DNA of 64,000 bases from Candidatus Paracaedibacteraceae bacterium (GTDB taxonomy: Bacteria > Pseudomonadota > Alphaproteobacteria > Paracaedibacterales > CAIOTO01). The notes beneath the pieces were generated by a model. The model worked only from the letters and a program-made list of their open reading frames with translations, was not told the origin of the DNA and did no database searches. Location of the stretch: contig JAUYTZ010000006.1 of assembly GCA_030694965.1 (NCBI GenBank), positions 115,121-179,120 on the forward strand, given 5' to 3'. The position numbers and the translations under genes were made by a program. Positions within the stretch are counted from its first letter, which is position 1; each line of letters begins with the position of its first letter. Positions 9,601 through 18,216 of the stretch are shown here, piece after piece.

Positions 9601-12600
9601 TTGGGCAATTTGCAACACATGTTTGTGTAAGTGAATTCAAGTAAGACGTTGAACCTGAACATGCTGCTATACATGTTGTGCCTGGGCCCGAATTATAAGG
9701 TGTCGATGTTGGACATGTTGAACTACATGTATTTGATGCTGGATTCAAATATGTTGAACCCGAACATTTTGACACACATGATTTAGTTGCTTGATCAAAG
9801 TAAGGCAACGCTGATGGGCAGGTTGTGCATGTCTTTGATGTTGGGTTTATATAAGGTGTAGCCGTTGGGCATGTGGACACACATACTTTTAATGCAGGAT
9901 CATAAACAGGCTTAACAGAAGGACATGCTGAACATGTCTTCGTTGTCGAATTAGCAACAGGCGTATTACCCGTGCAAGATGCAACACACGCTGTTCCCGC
10001 GCCTGAGTTATACGGTGTTGCTGATGGACATTTAGCAACACATGCTTTAGTCGCAGGATCTAAATGTGTTGAACCTGGGCACTTTGACACACACTTTTTA
10101 CCAACAGGATCATAAGCAGGCGTTGAACCTGAACATGCCGTGCATATCTTAGATTTTGCATTTGCATATGGCGTTGCTGCAGGACATGCTAACACGCACG
10201 TTGAACCACCACCCGAATTATACGGCGTCGCCGCTGGACATGCTGACACACACATCTTACTTGCTGGATCGTAAAAGAATGAACCAGGACATGCAGACAC
10301 ACATGACTTACTTGTTTTGTCAAAAATTGGCTTTGTTGATGGACACACAGTACATGCTTTTGTCAAAGGATCTGCATATGGGACACTAGCAGAACAAGTT
10401 GCTGTACATGTTTTTGTTACTGAGTCATATGTAGGTGCGCTTGATGGGCAGGCAATACATGTTTTTGAAGCTGTATCTGCATATGGAATTGTTACAGGAC
10501 ACTTAGCCACACATGTCTTAGTCGTTGGATCATATGTAGGCTTATCAGTTGGGCAAGCCTTACATGATTTAGTTGTTGGGTCAGCAAAAGGAGATGCTGC
10601 TGGACAGTTAGACACACATGTTTTTGAAGTCACATCATATGTTGGCGCAGCTACTGGGCATGACGCGCATACACGTGTTACTGAATCTAAGAATGGTGAT
10701 GTCGTTGGACATGATGCCACACATTTCTTTGCTACTGAATCGTACGCAGGCGTTGAAGCCAAGCAAGCTGTACAAGTCTTTAAAAGCGGATCCGCATATG
10801 GAGCTGATGTTGGACATGTTATCACACACGCTTTAGACGTTGGATCATACGTTGGCATTGACGTTGGACATGCTGCACATGTTTTTGTCGCAGGATCAGC
10901 ATATGGTGTACCAGTTGGGCAAAGCGCAACACATGTTTTTGAAGATGCATCATACGTTGGTGTTGCTGATGGGCATGCAGTACACGTCTTTGATGTTGGA
11001 TCTGCAAAAGGAGTCTTCGTTGGACATAACGACACACACGTCTTTGATGTTGGATCAAATGTTGGTGTTATTGTTGGGCACGCTGTACATGTTTTTGTTG
11101 TTGGATTTATATATGGAGAAGTCGTTGGGCATATAGACACACATGTTTTTGATGTTGGGTCAAATATTGGTGTTGCACCAGAGCATGCAATACATGTTTT
11201 TGTGGATGAATCAACTGATGGCATAGCTGCTGGGCATGTTGATACACACGTTTTGCTTATTGGATCAAACGTTGGTGTTAAGCCTGAGCATGGTGTACAT
11301 ATCTTAGTCAACGGATTCATAAATGGCGCTGCTATCGGACACACTGTCACACATGACTTAGTTGTTGGATCATACGATGGCGTGAGTGACGGGCATGCTA
11401 TACATGTCTTTAGCGTTAAATCTGCATAAGGCGCAGCTGTTGGACACCCAACCACACAGGTTTTTGTTGTTGGATCATACGTTGGCGTTACAGATGGACA
11501 TGCAACACATCTTTTTGATGTTGGATCAGCAAATGGAGCCGATGCTGGGCACGCGAGCACACACGTCTTTGATATTGAATCGTACGTTGGTGCCATAGAT
11601 GTGCATGGCAAGCACGTTTTCGTAACTGGATCTGCGAATGGCGCTGATGTTGGACAAATTGCCACACATGACTTAGTTGTTGGATCATACGACGGTTTAT
11701 CCGCGGAACATGCCTTGCAGGTTTTAGTCGCAGGATCTGCATAAGGCAATGATGCTGAACACGTTGCTGTGCATGTCTTTGTAGATGAATCATATGTAGG
11801 TGTTGCGCTTAAACATCCTGTGCAAGATTTTGTTAATGGATCTGCAAATGGCGCTGATAATGGGCATGTTGCAACGCAGGATTTTGATGCCGAATCAAAA
11901 AACGGCTTATCAGCAGAACATGCCTTACATGTCTTTATCAAAGGATCCAAATATGGAACCGTAACAGGGCATACTGCCACACATGTTTTTGATGTTGGAT
12001 CAAACGATGGTGTTGCTGATGGACAAGCTACACACGTCTTTGTTGCTTGATCTAAGTAAGGCGCAGCTGCAGGGCATGATGAGACACACGTTTTTGTCGT
12101 TGGATCGTAAGACGGAGTCGTTCCTATACACGCAGAACATGTTTTTGTTAAAGGATTGGCAAATGGAACTGCTGACGGGCATGTGGCCACACATTTTTTT
12201 GTTGTCAAATCATAGGACGGTGTTGCTGATGGGCAAGCCACACAGGTCTTAGTGACTGGATCTGTATAAGGTAATGCAGCTGGGCAAACCGCGACACATA
12301 TTTTAGCCGTAGGGTCATACGATGGCGTCAAACCTGAACATGCAGTACATGTTTTTGTTGCGTCTGCAAATGGCACTGCTACTGGACATACAGCCACGCA
12401 TGTCTTAGTAGTTGGGTCATAGGATGGTTTATCTAAAGGACAAACAACACACGTCTTTGTTGAATCTGCTAAAGGCGCTAATTTAGGACAAGAAGCAACA
12501 CACACTTTTGCTGCCGCATCAAAATTTGGCTTATCAGCAGGACATGCTGAGCATAACTTTGATGTTGAATCCGCAAAAGGGGTCGCTGATGGGCACGAAG

Positions 12601-13489
12601 CAACACATGTTTTCGTTAAAGGATCAAAAGATGGCTTATCAGCAGGACATGTTGAGCATAACTTTGATGTTGGATCAGCGAAAGGCCTTGCTGTCGGGCA
12701 TGAAGCTACACATGTTTTTGCAACAGGATCAAAAGAGGGTTTATTTATAGGACAAGCTGAACATGTTTTCAATGTTGCATCAGCGAAAGGCGCTAATGAT
12801 GGACATGCATTTACGCACGTTTTAGAAACGCTATCACCGTAAGGCGCCGTTGCTGGACATGCAACTGCAGCTACACATTGAAGAGCTACCGTATTAAGGT
12901 ATGGCGTAGCGCCTGAGCATTCTTTTGCACACGTGGATCCAGCACCTGAATTATATGGATTCGCAACAGGGCATTTTGACACGCATGTTTTCGTTAATGG
13001 ATCTAAATAATTTGGAGCAGCACAGGTTGCCACGCATGTTTTTGAAATTGGGTCGTAGTTTGGTTTATCGGAAGGGCATGTGACGCATGTTTTGGTTGCA
13101 TCTGAAAAGGGCTTTTCCATTGGGCATACTGCCACACACGTTTTTGTTACGGTATCAAAAGATGACTTATCTGAAGGGCATGCAGCGCATGTTGTGCCAT
13201 TGAAGAAAGGAGCAGCAACCGTGCACGTGACACACGTTTTTGCCGCTGTATTTACATACGCTGATGCTGGACACGCAGAAACACACGATTTAGTATTTTG
13301 GTCTAGAAGCAAATTTCCAGCACACGATGAAACGCAAGTTGCGCCACTTATATAGGGCGTTGAACCGGTACAATTAGGTGCAGAAAAAACTTCATTTGTG
13401 TCAACAACATTAATAAATAAGAATAAAAATAAAAACATTGGGAATCTAAATAGACTTATTAAACTTTTTTTTATTAACAATGTATTCAT
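6644..13489 (-). CDS. Giant secreted cysteine-rich tandem-repeat protein (about 2281 residues)
   Basis: A signal peptide with a Phe/Leu-rich core ('FPMFLFLFLFINVV') is followed by more than 2200 residues made almost wholly of short Cys-rich units. The first ~1100 residues use a 17-19-residue unit of the form 'CPxxxPxxDPxTKTC'. The last ~1000 use a shorter 'CPxxxPYxNGxxCVxx' unit. 'PYNSGxGTxC' variants are scattered between and at both ends. Each unit carries about two to three Cys, so dense disulfide bonding outside the cytoplasm is expected. No C-terminal barrel, LPXTG or transmembrane anchor is visible; the protein ends in 'NPATNSCGA'. ATG 13489 is chosen over TTG 13495 because AAGGA lies 8 bases before it. 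The unit resembles the growth-factor-receptor/furin-like Cys-rich repeats of protist surface proteins; a host-mimicking adhesin or surface coat is inference only. Confidence 0.75.
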   Translation of the reverse strand: MNTLLIKKSLISLFRFPMFLFLFLFINVVDTNEVFSAPNCTGSTPYISGATCVSSCAGNLLLDQNTKSCVSACPASAYVNTAAKTCVTCTVAAPFFNGTTCAACPSDKSSFDTVTKTCVAVCPMEKPFSDATKTCVTCPSDKPNYDPISKTCVATCAAPNYLDPLTKTCVSKCPVANPYNSGAGSTCAKECSGATPYLNTVALQCVAAVACPATAPYGDSVSKTCVNACPSLAPFADATLKTCSACPINKPSFDPVAKTCVASCPTARPFADPTSKLCSTCPADKPSFDPLTKTCVASCPSATPFADSTSKLCSACPADKPNFDAAAKVCVASCPKLAPLADSTKTCVVCPLDKPSYDPTTKTCVAVCPVAVPFADATKTCTACSGLTPSYDPTAKICVAVCPAALPYTDPVTKTCVACPSATPSYDLTTKKCVATCPSAVPFANPLTKTCSACIGTTPSYDPTTKTCVSSCPAAAPYLDQATKTCVACPSATPSFDPTSKTCVAVCPVTVPYLDPLIKTCKACSADKPFFDSASKSCVATCPLSAPFADPLTKSCTGCLSATPTYDSSTKTCTATCSASLPYADPATKTCKACSADKPSYDPTTKSCVAICPTSAPFADPVTKTCLPCTSMAPTYDSISKTCVLACPASAPFADPTSKRCVACPSVTPTYDPTTKTCVVGCPTAAPYADLTLKTCIACPSLTPSYDPTTKSCVTVCPIAAPFMNPLTKICTPCSGLTPTFDPISKTCVSTCPAAMPSVDSSTKTCIACSGATPIFDPTSKTCVSICPTTSPYINPTTKTCTACPTITPTFDPTSKTCVSLCPTKTPFADPTSKTCTACPSATPTYDASSKTCVALCPTGTPYADPATKTCAACPTSMPTYDPTSKACVITCPTSAPYADPLLKTCTACLASTPAYDSVAKKCVASCPTTSPFLDSVTRVCASCPVAAPTYDVTSKTCVSNCPAASPFADPTTKSCKACPTDKPTYDPTTKTCVAKCPVTIPYADTASKTCIACPSSAPTYDSVTKTCTATCSASVPYADPLTKACTVCPSTKPIFDKTSKSCVSACPGSFFYDPASKMCVSACPAATPYNSGGGSTCVLACPAATPYANAKSKICTACSGSTPAYDPVGKKCVSKCPGSTHLDPATKACVAKCPSATPYNSGAGTACVASCTGNTPVANSTTKTCSACPSVKPVYDPALKVCVSTCPTATPYINPTSKTCTTCPSALPYFDQATKSCVSKCSGSTYLNPASNTCSSTCPTSTPYNSGPGTTCIAACSGSTSYLNSLTQTCVANCPTAVPYANGKTCVASCPTGMLLDKSKNVCLSSCSETSPYTNGTSCVAKCPTESPYLNGTTCVSKCPSPLYLDSGNKTCVSKCPLATYLDAAAGTCGATCPTTAIYNSGPGTSCTATCSGSTPNLNTLTKTCVSMCPTGTYLDVTSKTCVSKCSASTYLDVLSKTCVATCPSASYIDTVTKSCVPSCPAAAPISNNMTCVTSCPASTYFDSSSNSCVAACSSKLPYINGNSCVNACPATAPYMDGNKCVSTCPTTAPNLNGNSCVVACPATLPILNGNTCVSSCPAPLKTDPVSNTCVSSCPVTEPYLNGSMCVASCPTTLPFVNNKVCSASCPITASISNNKTCVSSCPASTFFDSATNSCVETCPSSALYVNGNVCTAECPTTAPYINNKVCVGSCPDSAPYSNGKTCVATCPAGMYLDSVHKACVATCPLSAPYLSGTTCVAACPSTASFINNNMCTATCPSSAPYADGKACVTTCPSSMYLDSASKTCVTSCPIGTHMDPIAKSCVINCPSSASLISTDNTCTATCPTGTFIDTASKMCVATCPTNLPYTSGNTCMATCPSSAQYLNGKACTATCPAGTYLDSASKTCVTNCPAATPFVSNNVCVAGCPSTTPYLNNKTCVLLCPTTSPLISASQCVTGCPASAPYISGKTCVTTCPLKTMLDKDSNTCVSTCSGSTPYLNGSTCVATCPVGMLVNDGVCVSTCPTSAPYTNGTTCVAACPTSTFLNGKTCVSSCPSSASNAVDGVCVAGCPTGTYLSGTSCVASCPENAPNINGSSCVANCPTTAPYLNGHTCVAACPGNQVVGSNGVCAASCSSLLAPYLNPSSQTCVTNCPSTAPYVYGNTCTAQCPTAAPFINGSTCTAECSGATPYFDAVLKTCTAVCPATAQYNSGLGSTCTASCPTDMPYLNGTTCMATCPLASPFNSGVGTKCMASCQGATPFIIGTTCVAACPANSKVGIGSLSSNCICNGTSQYNPATNSCGA
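6700..13370 (-). repeat. Degenerate ~48-57 bp coding tandem repeats
   Basis: DNA-level repeats underlie the Cys-rich units. On the plus strand the recurring words are versions of 'ACACATGTTTTTGATGTTGG', 'GGACATGTTGCCACACA' and 'GGATCATACGTTGG'. The copies have diverged rather than being identical, which points to an old array kept under selection with some local re-duplication (12540-12680 holds two nearly identical neighbouring units). The array also opens long antisense frames that are not genes. Confidence 0.8.
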
Positions 13490-13669
13490 AACCAAATCCT
13501 TTTATCACGTGCACGCATACGTCAACACATAAAGATACTTTTTGTACTGTTGTAATTATGTCCAAATTTTCCTTAATAATTAATTAATTCATAAAGAAAA
13601 AACATAAAAGAAAAGTCTTTTTTATAAAAAATTGAGAAAAATATAAATTTGACGAACAAACGAATATAG

Positions 13670-15448
13670 ATGTATCATTTTAAACATAGATTATATTTAT
13701 CTTCTTTTTTTGAGACTCGTTTAATGCAAAAAAAACAAAATATTCAACGAAAAACAGTAATTCTAATGCTGCTCTTAATACCATTTTTAATTTCGGGTAT
13801 TTTATTTTATGCAGCGAATACATTCGAAAAAAATATATTAAAAATAGAACAATTTTTTAAAAATATAGAGCACTTAAAAATACAACGTGTTGATATAAAA
13901 AAATATAAATTTAGTGCAGATTTTCAAAATGTTGTTTTAAAAACATCTGTCAAGGATGTTGATACAACTTATAATTTTGGTAATTCGATTAATTTACGTT
14001 ATAACCTTTTTACAAAAACACTAACAATGCGTGTAAATGGTGATGAAACAATTATTATTGGAAGTGACAAGAACGCACAGGTCTTTAAATTATTTGCTAA
14101 ATACAATGGGAAAAACAATTTTGAATTTAGCATTCGTTTTAAAGATTTCGTACCAATATTTGATCTACAAAATATGGACTTAAGCTCACTATTAGCCGAA
14201 ATCACTCACATGACACAGGCTATTCGTATAAAGTGCATCCAACCAGAATTTAATAATCTTAATGATGGCAAATTCAATGCTGACCTTTTAAAAAGCACAG
14301 CTGAACCGCACATAAAAATAGATAAGATTGGGACTGTTTCTCTTCACATCTATAATAGATATATATTTAAAGGGCTTAACTACACGCCCTATAAAAATAG
14401 ATCTTCAACAAACATGTCTTTATTACCCAGAGAAACCGAGGGACGCTCACATACAACTGTTCATCTTGGCGATGGCACCTCTGCACAAACCAAACAAATA
14501 ATAGATGAATTCATCCAAACGTTTGATTTTTCAAAGCTCTTTGAATCTTTGCAAATTAACTCAACAAGTGAAAACAAGCAGTCATATGACCATGTTAATA
14601 GCACAGCAGCATCAAGCGCCATTTATACAGGACCAACAAAATCAATTGCTTTTCATAGCGACAGTAAGGATGTGTATCTCAAAACATGGAAAACTGAATA
14701 TCTCCCCTTTTTATATCTTTTAGCTTCTGCTGAACACCAAGAAAATGGAGAAATCTTAAGCGATGCGCCACGTGATGAAGAATTCTTAAGCGTATTACCT
14801 AACATTGAAAACCATAACCCCATTCATAAAACGATTGATCTAAATGTAAATCTAAGCAAAGAGCAAGCACAAACAACAATTGGACTAGGATACTCCATCC
14901 CCTCTCATGCTATGAACTTGAAGGTCACGCTGCCCTTTTCTAAAAATGCACTCTCAAATATCTTTAAAAATGGTGCATTCGAAGCGGAACTCGATCTCAC
15001 GGCACTCTTTAAGGGGCCCATCACAGCAAGTGTTTTGCTTAAAAATAGTGATGCTATTTTAAATGATGTCCAAGGAATTTTAGAACGTGGACAGAAAGTA
15101 TTTCACAACACAAAAATTTTAGGTGGCAACATTTCAACCAACCGACAATTTGCTGACATCTTTTTAACAACCTTCGCTAAAAAGTTAGATAACAATACAC
15201 AATGCATCCAACTTTCGTATGACCCAACGCTAAACAAATTCAATTTTGATTCAGCACCAGGTGGCATTAGCGACTTTATGGAAAAACTATTACCTTCTTT
15301 CCTGGAAGAGCAAAAGGAACATAAACATGATCATTGTGATGATTGTGACAATAAAAAAAGCCATCACGAACATCACCTAAACGACAACAAATATAAGTAT
15401 GAACTAGACCAAGATTCAGATGGTAATGATGATCAAGAGGAATCCTAA
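13670..15448 (+). CDS. Unknown membrane-anchored exported protein with His/Asp/Cys-rich tail
   Basis: 592 residues; I do not recognise the family. One hydrophobic helix near residues 28-50 ('TVILMLLLIPFLISGILFYA') anchors or exports it. The body is beta-rich with repeated 'LxVxL' patterns, loosely like AsmA or DUF2125-type periplasmic proteins, which is a weak resemblance only. The last ~45 residues are very rich in His, Asp, Cys and Glu ('HKHDHCDDCDNKKSHHEHH') and look metal-binding. An alternative start is the ATG at 13724, which would put the helix at the N-terminus; neither start has a clear ribosome site. It diverges from the giant Cys-rich gene across a 180-base AT-rich gap, so the two may share control. 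Confidence 0.6.
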   Translation: MYHFKHRLYLSSFFETRLMQKKQNIQRKTVILMLLLIPFLISGILFYAANTFEKNILKIEQFFKNIEHLKIQRVDIKKYKFSADFQNVVLKTSVKDVDTTYNFGNSINLRYNLFTKTLTMRVNGDETIIIGSDKNAQVFKLFAKYNGKNNFEFSIRFKDFVPIFDLQNMDLSSLLAEITHMTQAIRIKCIQPEFNNLNDGKFNADLLKSTAEPHIKIDKIGTVSLHIYNRYIFKGLNYTPYKNRSSTNMSLLPRETEGRSHTTVHLGDGTSAQTKQIIDEFIQTFDFSKLFESLQINSTSENKQSYDHVNSTAASSAIYTGPTKSIAFHSDSKDVYLKTWKTEYLPFLYLLASAEHQENGEILSDAPRDEEFLSVLPNIENHNPIHKTIDLNVNLSKEQAQTTIGLGYSIPSHAMNLKVTLPFSKNALSNIFKNGAFEAELDLTALFKGPITASVLLKNSDAILNDVQGILERGQKVFHNTKILGGNISTNRQFADIFLTTFAKKLDNNTQCIQLSYDPTLNKFNFDSAPGGISDFMEKLLPSFLEEQKEHKHDHCDDCDNKKSHHEHHLNDNKYKYELDQDSDGNDDQEES

Positions 15449-15722
15449 TTTAAAAACCCATATTAATTACATCCTTCACTTTACCATCGCCAAACCCTCT
15501 CTTTGCTATCTTCTGTTTCTCACCCTTTCACTGTATTCAAACCTAGTCTGGGCATCTAGATTGTACCTTAAACAGAATACCGGGAAATATAAAGGAAACC
15601 AAAGAAGACTTTACCTAACGAGATCATCGTGTCAATAAAACTTTGTTAGCAATACTGTGTCAACAAAATTTTGTCAGCAGCACCGTGTCAATAAAATGCA
15701 CTCTGTGATAGCGAATGTATCA
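15449..15722. other. Intergenic gap with short tandem repeats
   Basis: No convincing gene. A 72-codon frame at 15420-15638 overlaps the upstream gene, lacks a ribosome site and is not called. A 28-base tandem repeat occupies 15629-15710 (separate entry). Confidence 0.5.
15629..15710. repeat. 28-base tandem repeat, two full copies plus a partial third
   Basis: Copies begin with GTGTCAA at 15629, 15657 and 15685. The first two are 28 bases each and share GTGTCAAYAAAAYTTTGTYAG; the third matches for its first ~13 bases. Short tandem terminal repeats of this style occur at the ends of IS21-family elements, but no transposase is near, so that origin is only a suggestion. Confidence 0.6.
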
Positions 15723-16358
15723 TCAATTTAGTATTGAATTGTTATAATCACACAAATCACCTATCAAGCACGTCGAACATGCAGGGTTTTGCGCTTTACA
15801 CACGTATCGTCCATGCAAAATCAACCAATGATGTGCATGCTCCAAAAAAACTTCAGGGACTCGCTTTAACAATTGGTCTTCCACAGCACGGGGCGTCTTT
15901 CCTGGAGCCAGCCCTGTTCGATTCGATACACGAAAAATATGCGTATCAACGGCCATCGTCGGTTGCCCAAAAGCAATATTTAAAACGACATTTGCTGTTT
16001 TGCGTCCAACCCCTGGCAATTCTTCCAAAGCTTCACGTGTATTGGGCACAATGCCTTGATACTTATCAATCAAGATTTGAGACAAAGCAATAATATTTTT
16101 ACCTTTTGTATTGTACAAGCCAATTGTCTTAATATGTGCATATACTCCATCTAGCCCAAGCGCCAGCATCTTTTCCGGTGTATCGGCCACAGCAAACAAG
16201 CCAGCCGTTGCTTTGTTAACCCCTTTATCTGTTGCTTGCGCAGATAATAAAACAGCAATCACAAGTGTGAAATTATTCACATATTGCAGCTCTGTCTTTG
16301 GATCAGGTTCATTTGTCTGAAAACGTTTAAACATTTCAAAAACCCTAGTTTCGTTCAT
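15723..16358 (-). CDS. nth: Endonuclease III (DNA glycosylase/AP lyase)
   Basis: Removes oxidised pyrimidines in base excision repair. The helix-hairpin-helix with the catalytic Lys is 'LPGVGRKTANVVL', and the catalytic Asp is in 'AVDTHIFRV'. The [4Fe-4S] ligands are complete at the C-terminus with spacing C-x6-C-x2-C-x5-C. The start is fixed by 'GAGGAAAAATAATG': the ATG at 16358 shares its A with the stop of the upstream gene and has GAGG 8 bases before it, so the longer frame to 16391 is wrong. Its length of 211 residues is normal. It is translationally coupled to the phosphopantetheinyl transferase. Confidence 0.95.
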   Translation of the reverse strand: MNETRVFEMFKRFQTNEPDPKTELQYVNNFTLVIAVLLSAQATDKGVNKATAGLFAVADTPEKMLALGLDGVYAHIKTIGLYNTKGKNIIALSQILIDKYQGIVPNTREALEELPGVGRKTANVVLNIAFGQPTMAVDTHIFRVSNRTGLAPGKTPRAVEDQLLKRVPEVFLEHAHHWLILHGRYVCKAQNPACSTCLIGDLCDYNNSILN

Positions 16359-16978
16359 TATTTTTCCTCGCTTTGAATACAAATGGTACACGCATAGTTC
16401 TCATATTTTTCAATACATCCTGAAATCACATGATATCCATCATATGTCCAGCCCTGCTCATCATCAAAAACAGCTGTTGGAAAATGACCATCAATCCCAG
16501 TCCCATCGCATTTAAGCCGAGCCTCTTTAAGGGTCCAAAGCACATAAAATCGTTGTTCAGCATCTTCTTCAAAAACCCACTTCTGCTCATCTTCTGATAA
16601 AATTTTATCGCTTAACCCCTTAAAATCACGATTCATTTTTATCTGCTCAATATCAACACCTATAGGAAATAAGCTAACACCAATTAAAGCTAAGTTTCCT
16701 GAATGTGATATATTAAAATGAATGTTTTCCACAGAAAAAAATGGTTTACCCCGGCTTGTATATTCAAAATGTAGTTCTTTAATGTTCAGATCAAAAAACT
16801 CAGCCAATAATTGTTTTGCCACAAAACGACACATGCGAAACGTGTGCTTTTTACTGTCATTCGTCATTTTTTTAAGTTGCTTCTTTTCAGATGCATCTAA
16901 ATAATGATCCAAACTTACTGCATCATCTGTATCAATTTTATCCAAATGCACAAGTACCACACGGGCATAATCTGGCAC
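16358..16978 (-). CDS. 4'-phosphopantetheinyl transferase (Sfp type)
   Basis: Moves the phosphopantetheine arm of coenzyme A onto the Ser of carrier proteins. The Sfp-family motifs are 'FNISHSGNLALIGV', 'IGVDIEQI' with the Mg-binding Asp/Glu, and 'FYVLWTLKEARLKCDGTGI', where the WxxKEA Glu and Lys are kept. The start is uncertain. The call uses GTG at 16978, the only normal start in this part of the frame, but coding-like sequence ('TLDFIEPLDD') continues upstream to a stop at 17039, so a non-canonical start such as ATT is possible. nth overlaps its stop by one base. No polyketide or peptide synthetase is in the window, so the carrier partner is unknown. Confidence 0.88.
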   Translation of the reverse strand: MPDYARVVLVHLDKIDTDDAVSLDHYLDASEKKQLKKMTNDSKKHTFRMCRFVAKQLLAEFFDLNIKELHFEYTSRGKPFFSVENIHFNISHSGNLALIGVSLFPIGVDIEQIKMNRDFKGLSDKILSEDEQKWVFEEDAEQRFYVLWTLKEARLKCDGTGIDGHFPTAVFDDEQGWTYDGYHVISGCIEKYENYACTICIQSEEK

Positions 16979-17101
16979 GTCATCTAACGGCTCAATGAAA
17001 TCAAGTGTATGTAAAAGCGTTATGTCCTCGTCTCCGCTTTACTATTGCATAAGGGCACTATACACTGATCCAACGGAAACCACAAAAAGAACTCTAATTT
17101 T

Positions 17102-18169
17102 ATGAAAGCTGTCATTTTTGGTCTTATGGGACTTACATTATCTGCGCAAGAGCGTACATTTTTTGAGCAATCCCAACCATTAGGGTTCATTTTATTCCGC
17201 CGCAATTGTCAATCACCCGAACAGATCAAAACACTTGTAGCTGATCTTAAATCAACAATTCATCACACAGATGTTCCCATTCTTATTGATCAAGAAGGCG
17301 GACGTGTTGTTCGTCTACTGCCGCCTCATTTTAGATCAAACCCACCCGCACATCATTTTGGCGATATTTATACAACAGATCAATCTGAAGCACTTAATCT
17401 TGTTACTGAAAACTACTCGCTTATTGCACAAGAACTGCTTGATCTTGGCATTAATACAAACTGTGCGCCTTGCGCAGATATTCTTTATAAAGGATCAGAT
17501 CCCATCATTGGTGATCGTGCGTTTTCCAGCAAAATTGAAACGACAGCCACGCTTTCTACAGCAACAATCCTTGCACACAGCGCAAATGGTGTTATGCCAG
17601 TTATAAAGCACTTACCTGGACATGGACGCGCAAACGTCGACAGTCATGTTGGGCTTCCTATTATAGACACGGACCGGAATACCCTGATTCAAACAGATTT
17701 CAAAGCGTTTAAAGACGCGCTATCCCCCCTTCCCGTTCATCCATGGGGAATGACTGCACACATTATCTATTCAGCCTTTGATTCTGAATTTTGTGCAACT
17801 GAATCACCCACAATCATCAATGACGTCATACGTGGGCTTATAGGTTTTAATGGGTTTTTAATTAGCGATTGTATTTCAATGAAGGCACTAAGCGGCACAT
17901 ACAGTCAAAGGGCAACACGCGCCTTGGATGCCGGCTGCGATGCGATCCTTTATTGCATGGGCGATCTTGATGTCATGCGTGAAATTGCAGCAGTCACACC
18001 TGATCTTAGCAAAGATGTGCTCGATCGATGCTTTATGCGTCCTGCAGGTTTTGGAACCGTTTTGACTTACACAAAAGACACACGAGCAGATCGCGAGATC
18101 TTATTTAAAAATCGTATGACAGAGTGGCAAGCAAAATGGACAGATCAGGCCAGCACAATTGGCGAATAA
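17102..18169 (+). CDS. nagZ: Beta-N-acetylhexosaminidase NagZ (GH3), peptidoglycan recycling
   Basis: A 355-residue cytoplasmic glycosidase that removes GlcNAc from GlcNAc-anhydroMur-peptides. Family markers are 'GFILFRRNCQ', 'LIDQEGGRVVRL', and 'KHLPGHGRANVDSHVGLP', which holds the Asp-Ser-His catalytic dyad on the flexible loop. The nucleophile Asp is in 'ISDCISMKAL', where most NagZ read SDDLSMKA, so the residue after the nucleophile has changed from Asp to Cys. The ATG at 17102 is directly followed by homology. It diverges from the phosphopantetheinyl transferase. Confidence 0.92.
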   Translation: MKAVIFGLMGLTLSAQERTFFEQSQPLGFILFRRNCQSPEQIKTLVADLKSTIHHTDVPILIDQEGGRVVRLLPPHFRSNPPAHHFGDIYTTDQSEALNLVTENYSLIAQELLDLGINTNCAPCADILYKGSDPIIGDRAFSSKIETTATLSTATILAHSANGVMPVIKHLPGHGRANVDSHVGLPIIDTDRNTLIQTDFKAFKDALSPLPVHPWGMTAHIIYSAFDSEFCATESPTIINDVIRGLIGFNGFLISDCISMKALSGTYSQRATRALDAGCDAILYCMGDLDVMREIAAVTPDLSKDVLDRCFMRPAGFGTVLTYTKDTRADREILFKNRMTEWQAKWTDQASTIGE

Positions 18170-18216
18170 GAATAAATAAAATGGTTTAATTAATAAATAA
18201 AAAAGAATTGTTATTA

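Noticed and set aside
10317..11429. Plus-strand ORF of 370 codons inside the giant Cys-rich gene
   Set aside because: It is the antisense of the repeat array: periodic 'VGSYVG...GHA.HVF' mirrors the sense repeats, with no ribosome site or known domain. The same holds for the plus-strand frames at 9310, 11769, 12508 and 13080.
15420..15638. 72-codon frame with a hydrophobic segment
   Set aside because: It overlaps the end of the preceding gene, has no ribosome site, and its C-terminal part runs into the 28-base repeats.
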